Positions 62,084-64,000 of a DNA stretch of 64,000 nt are shown here, in pieces. The first letter of the stretch is position 1. Every line of letters begins with the position of its first letter. Location: NCBI GenBank assembly GCA_013204105.1, contig JABMOM010000009.1, positions 1-64,000 of the forward strand. The letters are read 5' to 3'. The notes beneath the pieces were generated by a model that searched no databases, was not told the origin of the DNA, and worked only from the letters and a program-made list of their open reading frames with translations. The position numbers and the translations under genes are program-made. The DNA is from Flavobacteriales bacterium. Its GTDB lineage: Bacteria > Bacteroidota > Bacteroidia > Flavobacteriales_G > Salibacteraceae.

Positions 62084-62102
62084 AAGTCCCAAACGCTTGT
62101 AT

Positions 62103-62110
62103 TAATTTTG
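62103..62110 (+). promoter_or_regulatory. -7 box TAATTTTG upstream of the right-edge T9SS gene
   Basis: Matches TAnnTTTG, giving a leader of about 68 bases, longer than for neighbouring genes. No clear -33 element. Confidence 0.4.
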
Positions 62111-62182
62111 GAGTCTTATGGGTGTCTCAAATCCTTAGACTTGGGGTTTGATCAATCAATTTCGAACATTAAATCATTAACA

Positions 62183-64000
62183 ATGAAGTACAGATTTTTA
62201 CTCTTTAGCTCTCTGTTGGCTTCAGCGACCGTCTTCGCGCAGGTACCTGCAAAGCAATTGACGATTACGCCGGAGACTGACATGCAACTCAAGCCTGCGT
62301 CAACGCCGGTTCTTGAAAACGAAGGACTGGATCTTCGTCTCACAGAAGACGAAGGACCGATTCTATTCTCAGAAGATTTTTCAAATGGTGCGGGTCAATG
62401 GACCAATGCATCGCAAAACTCGAGTGCTGCTATTTGGGAGTACAGAGGCACGAGCACGTCTCCAACCAACGCAACAGGCTCTCAAGGAGCGTATGCAGGA
62501 ACGTCAACTCCGATTGCTTCTCCAACGACCGCTAATGGTTTCATGATTTTTGATTCGGATTATTACGACAACGGAGGAACAGCTGGAAACTTTGGTGGCG
62601 GCCCAATGCCAGCACCACACGACGCAGCGCTTACTTCTCCTGAGATCGATTGTTCAGGTGAATCAGGTGTGTTGGTTACTTTCTACTCTTATTTCCGTCA
62701 CTACGACGCAAATGGATTTGTCATTGTTACCAACGACAACTTCACAACGTCTGATACTGTCTGGAACGGATCAGACTTGTATGATGTAAACAGCGCAAGT
62801 GCAGCAGACGATTTTGTAAAGTTGAACATCTCAGATGTTGCTGCTGGTTCTTCTACTGTTAAGATTCGATTCGTATTTAACGGTCAAGGAAATCAAACAC
62901 CAACTGGCTACTACTTCTGGCAAATCGACGACATCTCTGTTGTGGGTGCCGCTGACTTTGACCTGAGTTTGGATGAGACATTCTTCCGTGGTGCTGGTAG
63001 CTCAAACAAGAGCTTCATGTATTCCAATTATTACAGTCAGCTTCCTATGAAGCAAGCAGCCGCTACTTCCTTCAAGTACGGTGCCGCAATCACAAACTCT
63101 TCTGATGCAACTATGACGAATGTTGCAGTGGAGGCGAATGTTTCAGGAAGTGGCACATTTTCGGGAACTACAACTGGCGCTACTTATTCCACATTTGGTG
63201 AGGTAGATACAGTAACCGTAACTTCAACTTACACTCCTTCTGCAGAAGGAAATTATGTGGTTGATTTCAGCGTTGCAGCTGATTCAGCAGATGATTATCC
63301 AGCAGACAACAACATTGAAAAAGACTTCAATGTGACGGAGCGTGTCTTCGCTTGGGACAATGGCGCAGCAGACAATGCTTGGTCTTGGTCTAACGGAACA
63401 CAATCTATTTTCCAAATTTTCGATTTTGAAACGGCTGATACGATCTCTGCGATTGAATTTGGCATCTGGTCTACAGCGACTTTTGATTCTGAAGATGGAT
63501 CGGTAGTTGAAGTTGGAATTTGGGCAGTTGCTTGGGAAGATGATTCTGCTAATGTTCAACTTGGAACACCTCTAGTTTCTCCTATCTTCCGAATTATGAC
63601 GGCTGATGAGTACATCACGGCGAGCACGGCAACTCCAAACTTGATCCGCGCTGCTTTTGATTCACCAGTAGCAGTCCCAGCTGGACAGTACATAGTTGGA
63701 TACAAGTACGCAAGTGGTAAGATCAGAACTGCATCTAGTGATATCCCATCGGTTATTGCAACATGGGTTGATGCTGACAGTGATGGTGTAATTGATGGCT
63801 GGACCGACATTTGTCCACTTATCGAGATTGAGACTTGGTCTCAAGACATTTGTGCCAGCTCAAACCTTATCGTTGATGCAGACATCATTTGCAACAACGC
63901 CGAGTGGACCGCTGACATCGATGCTTCTGTATTCAACGGAACCGAGCCTTACTCTTACGAGTGGAGCACAGGTTCAACAGATGAAGACATCACTGTAGAC
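62183..64000 (+). CDS. T9SS cargo protein related to its upstream neighbour; 3' end outside window
   Basis: 606 codons are present and the frame is open at the right edge. Signal peptide MKYRFLLFSSLLASATVFAQ; a jelly-roll domain (ILFSEDFSNGAGQW at about 65, FYFWQIDDISVVG near 250); a strand-rich domain with a second lectin-like segment (RVFAWDNGAADNAWSW); and, at the edge, the start of a SprB-type repeat (PYSYEWSTGSTDEDI). The segment around residues 255-320 (DLSLDETFFRG, YYSQLPMKQA, ANVSGSGTFSG) parallels the same region of the preceding gene (ALESFFSIEG, FYDQIPVSQA, VDVQGPVVFGD), so the two are paralogues. A sorting domain is expected beyond the window. Confidence 0.88.
   Translation, partial: MKYRFLLFSSLLASATVFAQVPAKQLTITPETDMQLKPASTPVLENEGLDLRLTEDEGPILFSEDFSNGAGQWTNASQNSSAAIWEYRGTSTSPTNATGSQGAYAGTSTPIASPTTANGFMIFDSDYYDNGGTAGNFGGGPMPAPHDAALTSPEIDCSGESGVLVTFYSYFRHYDANGFVIVTNDNFTTSDTVWNGSDLYDVNSASAADDFVKLNISDVAAGSSTVKIRFVFNGQGNQTPTGYYFWQIDDISVVGAADFDLSLDETFFRGAGSSNKSFMYSNYYSQLPMKQAAATSFKYGAAITNSSDATMTNVAVEANVSGSGTFSGTTTGATYSTFGEVDTVTVTSTYTPSAEGNYVVDFSVAADSADDYPADNNIEKDFNVTERVFAWDNGAADNAWSWSNGTQSIFQIFDFETADTISAIEFGIWSTATFDSEDGSVVEVGIWAVAWEDDSANVQLGTPLVSPIFRIMTADEYITASTATPNLIRAAFDSPVAVPAGQYIVGYKYASGKIRTASSDIPSVIATWVDADSDGVIDGWTDICPLIEIETWSQDICASSNLIVDADIICNNAEWTADIDASVFNGTEPYSYEWSTGSTDEDITVD

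Overview
The window is chromosomal DNA of a Bacteroidota bacterium, most likely a marine member of the Flavobacteriales (Cryomorphaceae-like). Four things point there: type IX secretion (T9SS) cargo with SprB, PKD and C-terminal sorting domains; the Bacteroidota order of the division and cell wall (dcw) cluster; the long Bacteroidota form of IspG; and promoters with the Bacteroidota -7 box TAnnTTTG instead of Shine-Dalgarno-led starts. No rRNA, tRNA, CRISPR array, transposase or prophage gene was recognised.

Layout. 1-3143 (minus): 5' part of a giant surface protein that runs off the left edge. 3279-19230 (minus): complete dcw cluster, transcribed mraZ, rsmH, ftsL, PASTA-type PBP (ftsI), murE, mraY, murD, a stand-alone MurD C-domain paralogue, ftsW, murG, murC, ftsQ, ftsA, ftsZ, nearly all genes overlapping or abutting. 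19515-24025 (plus): alpha/beta hydrolase, engB GTPase, YyaL-type thioredoxin-domain protein and a secreted unknown. 24022-30376 (minus): tsaB, a TolC-type porin, then a cytochrome c oxidase accessory block (ctaB, two subunit III proteins, subunit IV, Sco, DUF420) without subunits I and II. 30473-36158 (plus): a GldL/GldM-like membrane protein, hemW, cyclase, a low-complexity intergenic element, Lrp regulator, YjbR, DUF502 and an EamA transporter. 36163-44503: an accessory stretch with two T9SS cargo genes, ispG, an oxidoreductase whose 3' end is repeated 2 kb away across an AT-rich insert, an esterase lipoprotein, a yefM-yoeB toxin-antitoxin pair with its operator, and a decayed sorting-domain fragment. 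44605-47523: recG and a TspO-like protein. 47570-49083: a tandem duplication of a small exported protein, each copy with a two-part promoter and its own terminator. 49106-55936: His-rich envelope protein, a PadR regulator with a second GldL/GldM-like protein, a lipoprotein with a gliding-type C-terminal domain, DinB, hemL, a methyltransferase, a UbiA-like prenyltransferase and a secreted unknown. 56056-64000: gcvP and two tandem, related T9SS cargo genes, the second cut by the right edge.

How it fits together. The dcw cluster supplies lipid II synthesis (MurC/D/E/G, MraY; MurE carries the DNPR motif of meso-diaminopimelate ligases) and the divisome (FtsZ/A/Q/L/W/I). murF and ddl are absent from the cluster. 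The oxidase block serves haem A supply and copper delivery for aerobic respiration. hemW and hemL link to haem metabolism. The most unusual items are the two predicted membrane proteins joining a GldL-like HWPG membrane part to a GldM-like periplasmic domain, the orphan MurD C-domain, the duplicated small exported proteins with a dyad around their promoter plus an ECF-like second promoter, and the insertion flanked by a duplicated gene 3' end.
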